This document shows, piece after piece, positions 26,219 through 34,755 of a stretch of 64,000 nucleotides of DNA. Source of the stretch: Rhodospirillaceae bacterium (GTDB lineage Bacteria; Pseudomonadota; Alphaproteobacteria; UBA8366; Aestuariispiraceae); NCBI GenBank assembly GCA_002709955.1, contig PAQY01000002.1, forward strand, positions 294,448 through 358,447, read 5' to 3'. The notes beneath the pieces are model-generated. The model saw only the letters and a program-made list of their open reading frames with translations, had not been told where the DNA came from and did no database searches. The position numbers were made by a program, and so were the translations under genes. Numbering within the stretch: the first letter of the stretch is position 1; each line of letters opens with the position of its first letter.

Positions 26219-27331
26219 ATGCTGCACCATCCGCATCTTATTTCTTCTGAAATTTATCGCGCGTCGCGCTATGGGGCGAAGCATCCTTTATCGATCCCAC
26301 GGGTTTCGCTTGCGGTTGACCTGATAACCGCAATGGGGTGGTTTCCAGAAGGGCGCTTTGTCGAAGGTCCCATTGCGACCCCGGACCAATTACATCGATT
26401 CCATGACCCGGACTATGTTGCGGCCTTGCTGCGTGCGGAAGAGGGCACACTGATGGAGGCGGAAAAGGATCGCTGGAATATCGGGCGCAACGGCAATCCG
26501 ATCTATCCAGAGGTCTTTCGCAGGCCCGCAACCGCTGCTGGATCCTCCATTCTGGCGGCACAGATGGTGCGTGACGGGGGGACGGTCCACAGCCCGGCAG
26601 GCGGCACGCATCATGGGCGACGGGATCGCGCCAGCGGCTTTTGCTTCTTGAACGATCCGGTTCTGGGCATTCTGACCTTGTTAGATGCGGGTATTGCGCC
26701 TGTGGTTTATGTCGATCTGGATGCGCATCATGGCGATGGGGTCGAACTTGCCTTCCAGGAGGATCCAAGGGTCACCACCCTATCGATCCATGAGGCGGGG
26801 CGGTGGCCGCGCACTGGCAGGCTGCATCACGATTTTGGGCCTACGGTGATCAATTTTCCAGTAGAACCCGGCTTTCAGGATGACGAATTCTATTACATTC
26901 TGGAAACAGCCATCCTGCCGATTGTCCAGAATATTGAGCCCGCGGCGATTGTCATTCAATGTGGCGTTGATGGGCTGGCGGATGATCCCATGTCCAAACT
27001 GTCATTATCCAATACTGTCTATCCGGTCGCGGTTTCCGCCTTGATGCGACTGGCCCCACGGCACATCGTGCTGGGCGGCGGTGGGTATAATCCCTATGCC
27101 GTTGCGCGGGCCTGGACCCTGATCTGGGCAGCAATCGATGGACGGGATGCGACGGGAACAGGGATTCCCCAGGCTGCGCAGGATGTCCTGAAGGGGGTGC
27201 ATTGGCGACACAGCCTGGCCAAATCACCCCCGGCCAGATGGTTTGATCGTTTGAATGACCCGCCAAATACAGGACCCATTCGTGATAGCATCCGGGAGAC
27301 GGTTCGAGTGGTTCTGAATGCGACAGCCTGA
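26219..27331 (+). CDS. Histone-deacetylase-family amidohydrolase (AcuC/class I type)
   Basis: 370 aa arginase/deacetylase fold. The active site is complete: paired His131/His132 in GGTHHGRRDRASGFCFLND, zinc ligands Asp168, His170 (YVDLDAHHGDGVE) and Asp255 (CGVDGLADDP), and transition-state Tyr290 (GGGGYNPYAVARAW). Bacterial members deacetylate acetyl-CoA synthetase (AcuC) or small acetylated amines. No acs, acuA or polyamine genes are adjacent, so the substrate is open. It begins 171 nt from the divergent trmFO, and a DUF192 gene follows on the same strand. Confidence 0.9.
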   Translation: MLHHPHLISSEIYRASRYGAKHPLSIPRVSLAVDLITAMGWFPEGRFVEGPIATPDQLHRFHDPDYVAALLRAEEGTLMEAEKDRWNIGRNGNPIYPEVFRRPATAAGSSILAAQMVRDGGTVHSPAGGTHHGRRDRASGFCFLNDPVLGILTLLDAGIAPVVYVDLDAHHGDGVELAFQEDPRVTTLSIHEAGRWPRTGRLHHDFGPTVINFPVEPGFQDDEFYYILETAILPIVQNIEPAAIVIQCGVDGLADDPMSKLSLSNTVYPVAVSALMRLAPRHIVLGGGGYNPYAVARAWTLIWAAIDGRDATGTGIPQAAQDVLKGVHWRHSLAKSPPARWFDRLNDPPNTGPIRDSIRETVRVVLNATA

Positions 27332-27389
27332 CACGCCCTTGATCTAGACCCTTTCACGGCAACCCATTTAGCAGTATTTGAGGTATATT

Positions 27390-27863
27390 ATGTATCGCAG
27401 ACTCTTTTTATACGCGGCGTTAAGCCTTGGCCTGTTAGGGGCAGCACCGGCTGTTGCGCTGGCGCAGGATGTCACGTTTCCGGTCAGTTCCCTGACGATT
27501 GTCACATCAGACGGGGCGGAACATGAATTCACGGTCGAAGTGGCTTCGGATGATTATCAACGGGCCAGGGGCCTGATGTTTCGCGACAGTCTGGCCCCAG
27601 ATCACGGGATGCTGTTTGATTATAAGCGCGATATCCAGGCCAGTATGTGGATGAAGAATACGCTGATCCCCCTGGACATGTTGTTTATTGACCGAACAGG
27701 CATTGTGAAGAACTTGAAAGAACGCGCCAGACCGCATTCCCTGGAACCGATATCTGCAAAAGGCTTTGTGCGGGGCGTTTTGGAGTTGCCGGGCGGCACA
27801 GTATCGCGATTGGGCATAAAGCCTGGGGATCGGATTTTACATCCCATTTTTAGCAGCCCATGA
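27390..27863 (+). CDS. Exported DUF192-family protein
   Basis: 157 aa from ATG 27390, with GAGG 6 nt upstream; a TTG at 27378 overlaps the ribosome site. The signal peptide ends around VALAQ-DVTF. The mature ~130 residues form one DUF192 domain, a small beta-barrel with the signature RGLMFRDSLAPDHGMLFDY, SMWMKNTLIPLDMLFID and a C-terminal GIKPGDRI. The family is widespread and its function is not established. It sits between the HDAC-like gene and a lipoprotein gene on the same strand. Confidence 0.88.
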   Translation: MYRRLFLYAALSLGLLGAAPAVALAQDVTFPVSSLTIVTSDGAEHEFTVEVASDDYQRARGLMFRDSLAPDHGMLFDYKRDIQASMWMKNTLIPLDMLFIDRTGIVKNLKERARPHSLEPISAKGFVRGVLELPGGTVSRLGIKPGDRILHPIFSSP

Positions 27864-28013
27864 CCGTCAATACATAGACCGCCTCTTGCTTCCTGTCTGG
27901 CTGCAGTGATCTGACAGTGATTTCGATAGAAACACTAGATGTTGGGCGCGAATACGGGTAATAAGACATAGATAGCGGTTTTGATGGGATGCGTCTGGGC
28001 ACGAGGGCATGAT

Positions 28014-28688
28014 ATGGTGAAATTCAGTAAGGCGATTACTTTCGCGACGATCCTGGTCGGCGCGCTGGGGTTGGCGGGGTGCAAGGTTAATCCCAAAGAG
28101 TCCCGGTATTATCCAAAAATCGCAGGCAATACGTTCGAATTGCAAAACGAGTTGGGGACTGTTCTGCCCGAGGCGGAACGGATTAACATTTCATACGAAT
28201 TTACCCAGGCTGAGGATGGCGACGCCTATATCGATGCGCCGGGCATGTTTACCGGGCCGATCTGGTGGTATGAAGAACGCTCTGCGGAAATGCCGGAACA
28301 GTTCCTGGCTATTCATCTTTTGACGCGCGATGACAGTTTTGAAGATTCCTCGGGCACTTTGGTAAAACTGTCCCGCAGCAGCTATAATGCCCAGGTATTC
28401 TGCCTGGACACGACCAAGGGTGATATCCCACCGGAAGTTCAGGTCTATATAGACAGCTTGCACGACCTTGGCCGCCCTGTTTCGACGGATTTATATGTCC
28501 GTCGCTTTATGAACCGGGTCGAACAGGAAGGAAACCAGCGGACAGATGTGATTTACATCCGCGATGTCGTGCGTTTGGGATATACCTGTGAAAGTCTGGG
28601 GGATGTCGTATCGCCCAGCAATGATCGGGAAGGCATTGTCAACATGCTGCGCACCGATTCCCAGGCCGCGTTCGAGGTCATGAGCTGA
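28014..28688 (+). CDS. Lipoprotein of unknown function
   Basis: 224 aa from ATG 28014, which has GAGGG about 6 nt upstream; the ATGs at 27981 and 27984 would delay the signal. Signal peptide MVKFSKAITFATILVGALGLAGC with lipobox LAGC. The mature part, rich in Asp, Glu, Tyr and Arg, includes PGMFTGPIWWYEERSAEMPEQFLAIHLL and RTDVIYIRDVVRLGYTCESLG, with two Cys about 75 residues apart that could form a disulfide. I do not recognise a named domain. It is probably anchored in the outer or inner membrane facing the periplasm. Confidence 0.75.
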   Translation: MVKFSKAITFATILVGALGLAGCKVNPKESRYYPKIAGNTFELQNELGTVLPEAERINISYEFTQAEDGDAYIDAPGMFTGPIWWYEERSAEMPEQFLAIHLLTRDDSFEDSSGTLVKLSRSSYNAQVFCLDTTKGDIPPEVQVYIDSLHDLGRPVSTDLYVRRFMNRVEQEGNQRTDVIYIRDVVRLGYTCESLGDVVSPSNDREGIVNMLRTDSQAAFEVMS

Positions 28689-28952
28689 TTTTTCTTACAG
28701 TTCTGCGAAATTATTCATTTCTGTCGCCCTGCACTGGACGGATCAGTCTGTGCCCGGTATGGTCAGGGGCGATCTGTTGCTTTGGGGCAACACAGACTTA
28801 ACTCACCGTCTGACATCAATGCGATCTGGGCTTGTTCCAAAGCTCAAGGGAAAATGTACCCATAGGGTCCCTGTCGTATGATCCGGACATAGGGTCGTGG
28901 CGCTGACTATTCGCGCCCCAAGAAGAAAATTAACGAAGATTGAGAGGGTATA

Positions 28953-29321
28953 ATGAACGCGTATGACTCTGTTCCTGTCGGAAATGATACTGATCTGGGA
29001 ATAGGCCGGCGTATTACGGACGCACGGAATTCCCTGGGCTGGTCCCAGGAGGATTTGGCCCACCGCATGGGGGTCACAGTTGAAACCATCACCGGATGGG
29101 AATCCGAAGAACGGGACCCCCGGTCCAACCGTATTATCACATTAGCGGGTGTTTTGGGTGTCAGCGCCCATTGGCTGTTGGATGGCAGTGCGGAATTCGC
29201 CCCGGACGATTCTTCAAATCCGGCCGCAGCGGCGCGGGCGCAACTGCAATCCGTGCGGATGAAAATCAACGAACTGTCTCAATTGGTCTCTGATATCGAG
29301 GCGCAACTGGATCAACTGTAA
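28953..29321 (+). CDS. XRE-family transcriptional regulator
   Basis: 122 aa. A Cro/C1-type HTH occupies about residues 16-75 (RITDARNSLGWSQEDLAHRMGVTVETITGWESEERDPRSNRI, then GVLGVSAHWLLDG). The C-terminal third, after an acidic linker, is a leucine-heptad helix (QLQSVRMKINELSQLVSDIEAQLDQL) likely to dimerise. GAGAGGG precedes the start. There is no toxin gene or phage gene next to it, so it is a stand-alone regulator with unknown targets. Confidence 0.85.
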   Translation: MNAYDSVPVGNDTDLGIGRRITDARNSLGWSQEDLAHRMGVTVETITGWESEERDPRSNRIITLAGVLGVSAHWLLDGSAEFAPDDSSNPAAAARAQLQSVRMKINELSQLVSDIEAQLDQL

Positions 29322-29392
29322 GGCAATTCCGCCATTCGGCGGCACCAAGGTCAGAAGAATGCACTCTGATTGAAAAAAATGGTGAAAAGAAA

Positions 29393-29421
29393 TTGACTTA
29401 TATGATGCGCGGTTTTATCAA
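29393..29421 (+). promoter_or_regulatory. Candidate sigma70-type promoter for tRNA-Asn
   Basis: TTGACT (29393-29398) and TATCAA (29416-29421) are 17 nt apart and end 13 nt before the mature tRNA 5' end, an expected arrangement for a tRNA promoter. Confidence 0.5.
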
Positions 29422-29434
29422 CCGGCATCGCTGA

Positions 29435-29509
29435 TCCCGAGTAGCTCAGTGGTAGAGCAATCGGCTGTTAACCGATCGGTCGTTCGTTCGAATCGAACCT
29501 CGGGAGCCA
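29435..29509 (+). tRNA. tRNA-Asn (anticodon GTT)
   Basis: 75 nt with encoded CCA. The acceptor stem TCCCGAG/CTCGGGA is fully paired. The anticodon stem TCGGC/GCCGA-type helix encloses CTGTTAA, giving anticodon GTT. The D-arm GTAGCTCAGTGGTAGAGC and T-arm with GTTCGAATC are canonical. Confidence 0.93.
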
Positions 29510-29516
29510 ATAAAAA

Positions 29517-29551
29517 GGGCCGCTTCTTCTGAAGCGGCCCTTGCGTTTTTT
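29517..29551 (+). terminator. Intrinsic terminator downstream of tRNA-Asn
   Basis: GGGCCGCTTC (29517-29526) and GAAGCGGCCC (29531-29540) form a perfect 10-bp stem with loop TTCT, followed by TTGCGTTTTTT. On the opposite strand TTTTTA follows the stem, so it may also terminate katA transcripts. Confidence 0.9.
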
Positions 29552-29566
29552 GTGCTTTGCTATGGC

Positions 29567-31048
29567 TTATTCTGCGGCCATGCGGGGGACTGCGACACCG
29601 GCAACCTTGCCGACACCTTCGGCATAGCTGGGATCAATCTTTGCCAGATGCCCCAGGGCCCTTTGCACGATGGCTTCTGGCACGCCTGCCATGGATCCCC
29701 CCATTGCTTGATACAGGCGGTCCTTCTGACCGGCATCAAACAGGTTATACAGGGCACGAACCTGGCTGTAGTCGTCATTGCCTTCGCGGTGATTATATCG
29801 ATCCGCATCGCCAGATATTTTCAGCGGTGGTTCGCTGTACCCTTCATCCTGTTTCGGACCGTTGAAGCTGTTGGGCTCGTAATAGGCATCCGGATTGGGG
29901 GAGGGCGGATTGAAATTCATCGTGCCATCCTTGTGATAGGTATGAACCGGACATTTCGGGCGGTTCACCGGCAGCGATTCATAATGCGTCCCCAGGCGAT
30001 AGCGGTGTGCATCGGCATAAGAGAAAATCCGCGCCTGTAGAACCTTATCAGGAGAAAAACCGATTCCTGGGACGATGTTGGACGGGGAATAGGCCGCGTT
30101 TTCAATCTCCTGGAAGTAATTCTCAGGATTGCGGTTCAATTCCAGAACGCCGACTTCGATCAAGGGGAAGTCACCATGCGGCCAGACTTTGGTCAGGTCG
30201 AACGGATTGAACGGTGTCTTTTCCGCATCCAGTTCCGGCATCACCTGAATATACAGTTTCCACTGAGGGAATTCGCCTTTTTCAATCGTCCCATACAGGG
30301 CCTCCTGATAGGTCTCCCGGCTGCGACCGATTTCAGCAGTGGATTCCGCATCGGTGAAATGCTTATGGCCCTGCTGGGTCTTGAAGTGGAACTTCACCCA
30401 GAACCGTTCCCCCTGAGCATTGATCATGGAATAGGTGTGACTGCCATAACCATTCATGAACATCGGCGCTTTTGGAATGCCCCGATCCGACATCAGGATG
30501 GTGACCTGGTGCAATGCTTCCGGGCTTTGTGACCAATAATCCCACATCGCCGTGGCAGAGCGCAGATTGGTTTTGGGGTGGCGCTTTTGCGTATGGATGA
30601 AATCGGGGAATTTGTAAGGGTCACGGATGAAGAAGACCGGCGTGTTATTACCGACCATGTCCCAGTTGCCTTCTTCCGTGTAGAATTTCAGCGAAAAGCC
30701 GCGCACATCGCGTTCCGCATCGGCGGCACCCGCTTCCCCAGCAACAGTTGAGAAGCGCGAGATAATATCGGTTTGCTTTCCGATCTCAGAAAACAGCTTT
30801 GCGCGGGTATAGCGCGTGATGTCATGGGTCACGGTGAAGGTTCCATGCGCACCCCAGCCCTTGGCGTGGACAGTCCGCTCTGGAATTCGCTCGCGGTTCT
30901 GATGCGCCAGCTTTTCAATCAACTGATAGTCCTGCATCAGCACCGGGCCGCGCGGCCCTGCTGTCTGACTGTTCTGGTTGTCTGCGATCGGATTGCCCGC
31001 AGTCGTTGTCATGACCGGGCATTGCCCTTGGCTCGCCTTGTTCGTCAT
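29567..31048 (-). CDS. katA: Monofunctional heme catalase (small-subunit type)
   Basis: 493 aa, the size of clade 3 small-subunit catalases; it dismutates H2O2. The distal His is His61 in [14 protein letters not shown]. Also present are [25 protein letters not shown] with the conserved Asn, and the proximal heme Tyr in [20 protein letters not shown] precedes ATG 31048. It is divergent from oxyR, and an OxyR-type site in the shared gap implies peroxide induction. No signal peptide, so cytoplasmic. Confidence 0.97.
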   Translation of the reverse strand: MTNKASQGQCPVMTTTAGNPIADNQNSQTAGPRGPVLMQDYQLIEKLAHQNRERIPERTVHAKGWGAHGTFTVTHDITRYTRAKLFSEIGKQTDIISRFSTVAGEAGAADAERDVRGFSLKFYTEEGNWDMVGNNTPVFFIRDPYKFPDFIHTQKRHPKTNLRSATAMWDYWSQSPEALHQVTILMSDRGIPKAPMFMNGYGSHTYSMINAQGERFWVKFHFKTQQGHKHFTDAESTAEIGRSRETYQEALYGTIEKGEFPQWKLYIQVMPELDAEKTPFNPFDLTKVWPHGDFPLIEVGVLELNRNPENYFQEIENAAYSPSNIVPGIGFSPDKVLQARIFSYADAHRYRLGTHYESLPVNRPKCPVHTYHKDGTMNFNPPSPNPDAYYEPNSFNGPKQDEGYSEPPLKISGDADRYNHREGNDDYSQVRALYNLFDAGQKDRLYQAMGGSMAGVPEAIVQRALGHLAKIDPSYAEGVGKVAGVAVPRMAAE

Positions 31049-31134
31049 GGTCGCATTCTCCTTCTTATTGGTTTGGGATAGCCTATGTCTCTATCCAATA
31101 TGGGGATGATACGGGAAATTAAACCATCTGTTAA

Positions 31135-31171
31135 ATTGATTGTTTTGATGATATCAATAGATAATAGCTAT
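31135..31171. promoter_or_regulatory. OxyR binding site in the katA-oxyR gap
   Basis: ATAGATAATAGCTAT at 31157-31171 matches the OxyR half-site ATAGnTnnnAnCTAT at every defined base. A degraded second half-site (ATTG-N7-TGAT, 31135-31149) lies 7 nt upstream in the spacing expected for an OxyR tetramer. It ends 13 bp before the oxyR start, consistent with autorepression plus katA activation. Confidence 0.75.
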
Positions 31172-31184
31172 CAAAAGGCATTCG

Positions 31185-32120
31185 ATGAATCTGCGGGATC
31201 TGAGTTATTTTTGCGCCGTTGCTGAAACCAGCCATTTTGGCAGGGCAGCCGAGCGCTGCCATGTCAGCCAACCAACATTATCCGCCCAGATCAAAAAACT
31301 GGAGGATGAGCTGGGCGTCACATTGTTTGAGCGCAGCAACAAATCTGTGCGACTGACGGCGGTTGGTCAGGAAATCCTGTTGATCGCACATCGCGTTCAG
31401 GAAGGGGCTGCAGATATACGCAGGGCTGCCATGGCGCATAGTGACCCCCTGGCTGGCAAGATCAAACTGGGGATCATTCCCACCATTGCCCCGATGATCA
31501 TCCCCAGCCTGTTGGCGATGACGGGTCGCAAATTTCCGGCCCTGCACCTGTCCTTTGTGGAGGATATGACAGACCCCCTGGAGGATATGCTGAGGTCCGG
31601 CGCGTTGGATGCGGCCATTCTGGCGACCGATCCTATGCATTCCACGCTTGAAGAAATTCCCCTGTATGATGAACCATTCTGGGCGGCTTTCCCAAAGGGG
31701 CATCGCCTGGCGCAAAAATCCCACCTGGTCGCGATGGATATCGACCCGCAGGAATTGCTGTTGTTGAGCGAGGGGCATTGTTTTCGCGATCAGGCGCTGA
31801 GTGTGTGCAGGCATGCCGTGTCGCAGAATGCGGCACAGGCCGATACGCGCGCCACAAGCATGGAAACGATCCTGAATCTTGTTGCGGCGGGGGCAGGGGT
31901 CACCCTGATCCCGGCCCTGGCCACTCAGGGGGGACGTCTTGCGGAAACCGGTGTGATCGCGCGTCCCTTTACAAAATCACCGCGCGGGGAAGGGGCGTCG
32001 CGCCGGGTTCGATTGGTGTTTCGGCGCACAAGCCCCCGCTTGCAGCTTATGCTGGCCTTGTCCGAGGCGATCACAGACGACTTGCCCCCCCTTGTTCATG
32101 CGGTGCCAAAAGAAGAATAG
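31185..32120 (+). CDS. oxyR: Hydrogen-peroxide-sensing LysR regulator OxyR
   Basis: 311 aa. LysR-type HTH at about 3-60 (MNLRDLSYFCAVAETSHFGR, CHVSQPTLSAQIKKLE). The redox cysteines are Cys199 and Cys208 (EGHCFRDQALSVCRH), at the same positions as in E. coli OxyR, so disulfide switching is expected. TSMETILNLVAAGAGVTLIPAL is the typical C-terminal effector-domain block. It is divergent from katA with a matching OxyR site 13 bp upstream of its own start. Confidence 0.95.
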   Translation: MNLRDLSYFCAVAETSHFGRAAERCHVSQPTLSAQIKKLEDELGVTLFERSNKSVRLTAVGQEILLIAHRVQEGAADIRRAAMAHSDPLAGKIKLGIIPTIAPMIIPSLLAMTGRKFPALHLSFVEDMTDPLEDMLRSGALDAAILATDPMHSTLEEIPLYDEPFWAAFPKGHRLAQKSHLVAMDIDPQELLLLSEGHCFRDQALSVCRHAVSQNAAQADTRATSMETILNLVAAGAGVTLIPALATQGGRLAETGVIARPFTKSPRGEGASRRVRLVFRRTSPRLQLMLALSEAITDDLPPLVHAVPKEE

Positions 32121-32193
32121 ACCTTTTCCACACATTCTAAAGCAAGGCGCATTCTAGGCTTTCGCATTGCGGTAAAGTCAGCAATTTTAACGC

Positions 32194-33573
32194 ATGATGC
32201 GAGACCGTGTATCGACCTTTTTATTCTTGGGTATTGCCGTTTTTACGGTGCTGGGGGAACTGACAGAAATTGGCTGGTTCCGGGACACGGCTGTTGTTTC
32301 TGTGTTGTTATTGCTGGTTCTGGAATTTACGCGCATCCCCCTGATACAAAAAAGCGTGGGGATCGTCCTGATCCTGGGCGGAGTGATCACCGCCGCCTTT
32401 ACCGATGATATATTTGGCACGCTGTATACAGGCATTGTTCGGGCTTTGCCTTTCCTGCTGCTTTTTGCCTCCGTCGCATGGCTGCAGGAACCGTCTTCCC
32501 AAAGTCCGTCCTTGTTGGCCGTGCGCGAAATGGTGATGCGCCAGGGACCGGGCAAACGGTTTGCCTGGGTGATGACGGTCGCCCATTTTCTGGGGGTTGC
32601 ATTTAATCTGGCGGGGTTGTCCCTGTTGACGCCAATGGTTGCCAAAGGGGCCGTGGCGCGCCTGCAAAAGCGACTGAGCCGGGCGATGATTCAGGGGTTT
32701 TCCGCAGGCACATGCTGGTCACCGCTCTATGTCGGAACGGCGGTTATCATTGCTTCTGTTCCTGGGGTGAACTGGCTGGATGTGGGCCCCACTGGCTTTG
32801 TTATCGCCATGGCAATGCTGGTCTGGAGCTGGATCGTGGATCGGCTGTTTTCCCGCCGGAAACAGCCGCACGTGATCCCGACCCCCATCGCCCTGGACTC
32901 ACCCGACCATCCAATGACTGGCTTGGTCTGGATCAAACTGGCAATGATTTTGATCACGCTGTTTGGCTGCATCATTGGTATGGTTGAAGGATTGGGATGG
33001 TCCATTCCCATCGCATTGGCGGTCACCGCGCCGCTTTATGCCATGATCTGGGCCTTCTTTATCGGGCGCAGCGGCAGCGGGTCTGGCCTGTTGGGGACGG
33101 CCCGGCATGTGTTTCGGGGATTGCCCGGCTTGCGCGGGGAAACCATCCTGTTTACCGGGGCCAATCTGTTGGGTGTTGGCGTGGCGGCCTTGATACCCGA
33201 TGGATCCGCCGGGTCTGTCATGGCCGATTGGGCCATTCCGTCTGAAATCATCCTGTTGGCGATTATGGTGGGGTATGCGGTTGCCAGCGCGGTTGGCCTG
33301 CATCCGGTGGTCACGGTGGTGCTGGTAACAACAATCCTGACGCCGACAGTGATTGGTGTTCCGCCCGCCTTGCTGGCGCTGTCCCTAATGGTGATGTGGG
33401 GGCAGGGCACGAATGTTTCCCCATTCTCTGCGACCAATCTGTATATGGCGCGGGTGACGGGGCAAAGCGCCTGGGTCACGGCGTGGCGCTGGAACCTGCC
33501 CTTTGTTGTTTCATCGACCCTGTTATTGGCGGGGACGATGATCGTCTTGCTGGATAGCGGCTGGGGACTGTAA
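32194..33573 (+). CDS. Polytopic membrane protein, transporter-like, substrate unknown
   Basis: 459 aa with about 11-12 hydrophobic helices. Repeated helix-hairpin features such as GFSAGTCWSPLYVGTAVIIA and, near the C-terminus, LMVMWGQGTNVSPFSATNLYMARVTG look like the re-entrant substrate loops of ion-transporter-superfamily (DASS/CitM-like) carriers. This likeness is by eye only. No recognisable ribosome site precedes the ATG. The next genes, on the other strand, encode an M24 peptidase and diaminopropionate ammonia-lyase, so an amino-acid-related substrate is conceivable but unproven. Confidence 0.7.
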   Translation: MMRDRVSTFLFLGIAVFTVLGELTEIGWFRDTAVVSVLLLLVLEFTRIPLIQKSVGIVLILGGVITAAFTDDIFGTLYTGIVRALPFLLLFASVAWLQEPSSQSPSLLAVREMVMRQGPGKRFAWVMTVAHFLGVAFNLAGLSLLTPMVAKGAVARLQKRLSRAMIQGFSAGTCWSPLYVGTAVIIASVPGVNWLDVGPTGFVIAMAMLVWSWIVDRLFSRRKQPHVIPTPIALDSPDHPMTGLVWIKLAMILITLFGCIIGMVEGLGWSIPIALAVTAPLYAMIWAFFIGRSGSGSGLLGTARHVFRGLPGLRGETILFTGANLLGVGVAALIPDGSAGSVMADWAIPSEIILLAIMVGYAVASAVGLHPVVTVVLVTTILTPTVIGVPPALLALSLMVMWGQGTNVSPFSATNLYMARVTGQSAWVTAWRWNLPFVVSSTLLLAGTMIVLLDSGWGL

Positions 33574-33588
33574 GGGGGCCGAGGACGG

Positions 33589-34755
33589 CTACAGGATTGG
33601 CAGTGTCGGGCTGGCGCGGCGGGTCAGGAATTCCGGACCGGATTCGCGGATGACGATGTTTTCCTCATGCACCATCACCAGACCCGGCGCAAAGGTCATG
33701 CCGGGTTCCAATGTCATCACCATATTGGGTTTCAGCACCGTCTGATCCTGGGGCGTGTTTGACGGCCATTCGGTCAGTTGCATGCCCAATCCATGGCCCA
33801 GGCGTCCCACATCATTGCCCAGGGCCCCGGCCTTTGTCATCACATCCTGCATGGCGTGAAACAAATCGGCACAGGTTGCCCCGACCTTTGCTGCGGCAAA
33901 ACCGGCTTCTGTTGCGGCATAAACGGTTTCATAGGCCCGCTTTGCCTGATCATTGGCATGACCAAAGGCATAATTCCGGTCAAAGTCACAGAAATAGCCG
34001 TCAAACAGGCATCCGGTATCCAGGATCAGGACATCGCCCTGTGTGATGCGCCGTTCCCGCGGTGGGGAGATGATGTCGCCATAGCCACCCTGGCCGGCAC
34101 CGCCAACCAGATAGGATACGTCATCCACACCCTGTTCCAGGCATTTGATTTTGAAGGTGCGGAAAACCTCAATCTCACTCATCCCCGCATGGATAAAATT
34201 GGGCAGGTCGTCAAACACATCCGACACCAGACCACAGATATGGGCGATCTTGGCAATCTCAGCATCCGATTTCACCATGCGTAGGTCGCGCAGAATCGGG
34301 CTGCAATCGCGTGTGGCGATGCCGGGCAACAGGGTCATCATGCGGCGATAGTCTGATACCGGCATGCGCAGATGGGTCTCTGGCCCTTCGGAAATTCCCA
34401 GAACGCCGCCTGTGCCCAGGACCTCTTGCAATGTTTCCACCAGCAGGCTGATGCCTTCATCATGGGGCTGTGGGGACGACCAGGTGCGGATGTCTTCAAT
34501 CCAGGTGCGCCCCATACAGGCCGCTCCGATGGTCGGGATCACCGCGATGGGTTTCCCGCTGGCGGGAACGACCAGGAACCAGGGGCGGGTGGGGCTCTGC
34601 CAGAATTGCGTCAGATAGCCACTGAAATAGCGCAGTTCAACTTCTGTCGTCAGCAGCAATGCGTCAATGCCAGCATCGGCCATTCGATCCTGTGCGCGTC
34701 TGGTGCGCTGTTCAAATTCCTGGGCCGGGAAACCGCGCGCTGGCACCTCAGCCAT
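33589..34755 (-). CDS. M24 (creatinase/aminopeptidase P-like) metallohydrolase
   Basis: 388 aa. A creatinase-type N-terminal domain (about 10-150) precedes a pita-bread M24 domain. All five metal ligands are visible: Asp in LILDTG, Asp in FCDFDRNYAFG, His in GRLGHGLGMQLTEWPS, Glu in MTLEPGM and Glu in VHEENIV. Relatives include Xaa-Pro peptidases, creatinase and ectoine hydrolase, so the natural substrate may be a small amide and not a peptide. It overlaps the upstream diaminopropionate ammonia-lyase gene by 8 nt, indicating a coupled degradative pair. Confidence 0.87.
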   Translation of the reverse strand: MAEVPARGFPAQEFEQRTRRAQDRMADAGIDALLLTTEVELRYFSGYLTQFWQSPTRPWFLVVPASGKPIAVIPTIGAACMGRTWIEDIRTWSSPQPHDEGISLLVETLQEVLGTGGVLGISEGPETHLRMPVSDYRRMMTLLPGIATRDCSPILRDLRMVKSDAEIAKIAHICGLVSDVFDDLPNFIHAGMSEIEVFRTFKIKCLEQGVDDVSYLVGGAGQGGYGDIISPPRERRITQGDVLILDTGCLFDGYFCDFDRNYAFGHANDQAKRAYETVYAATEAGFAAAKVGATCADLFHAMQDVMTKAGALGNDVGRLGHGLGMQLTEWPSNTPQDQTVLKPNMVMTLEPGMTFAPGLVMVHEENIVIRESGPEFLTRRASPTLPIL

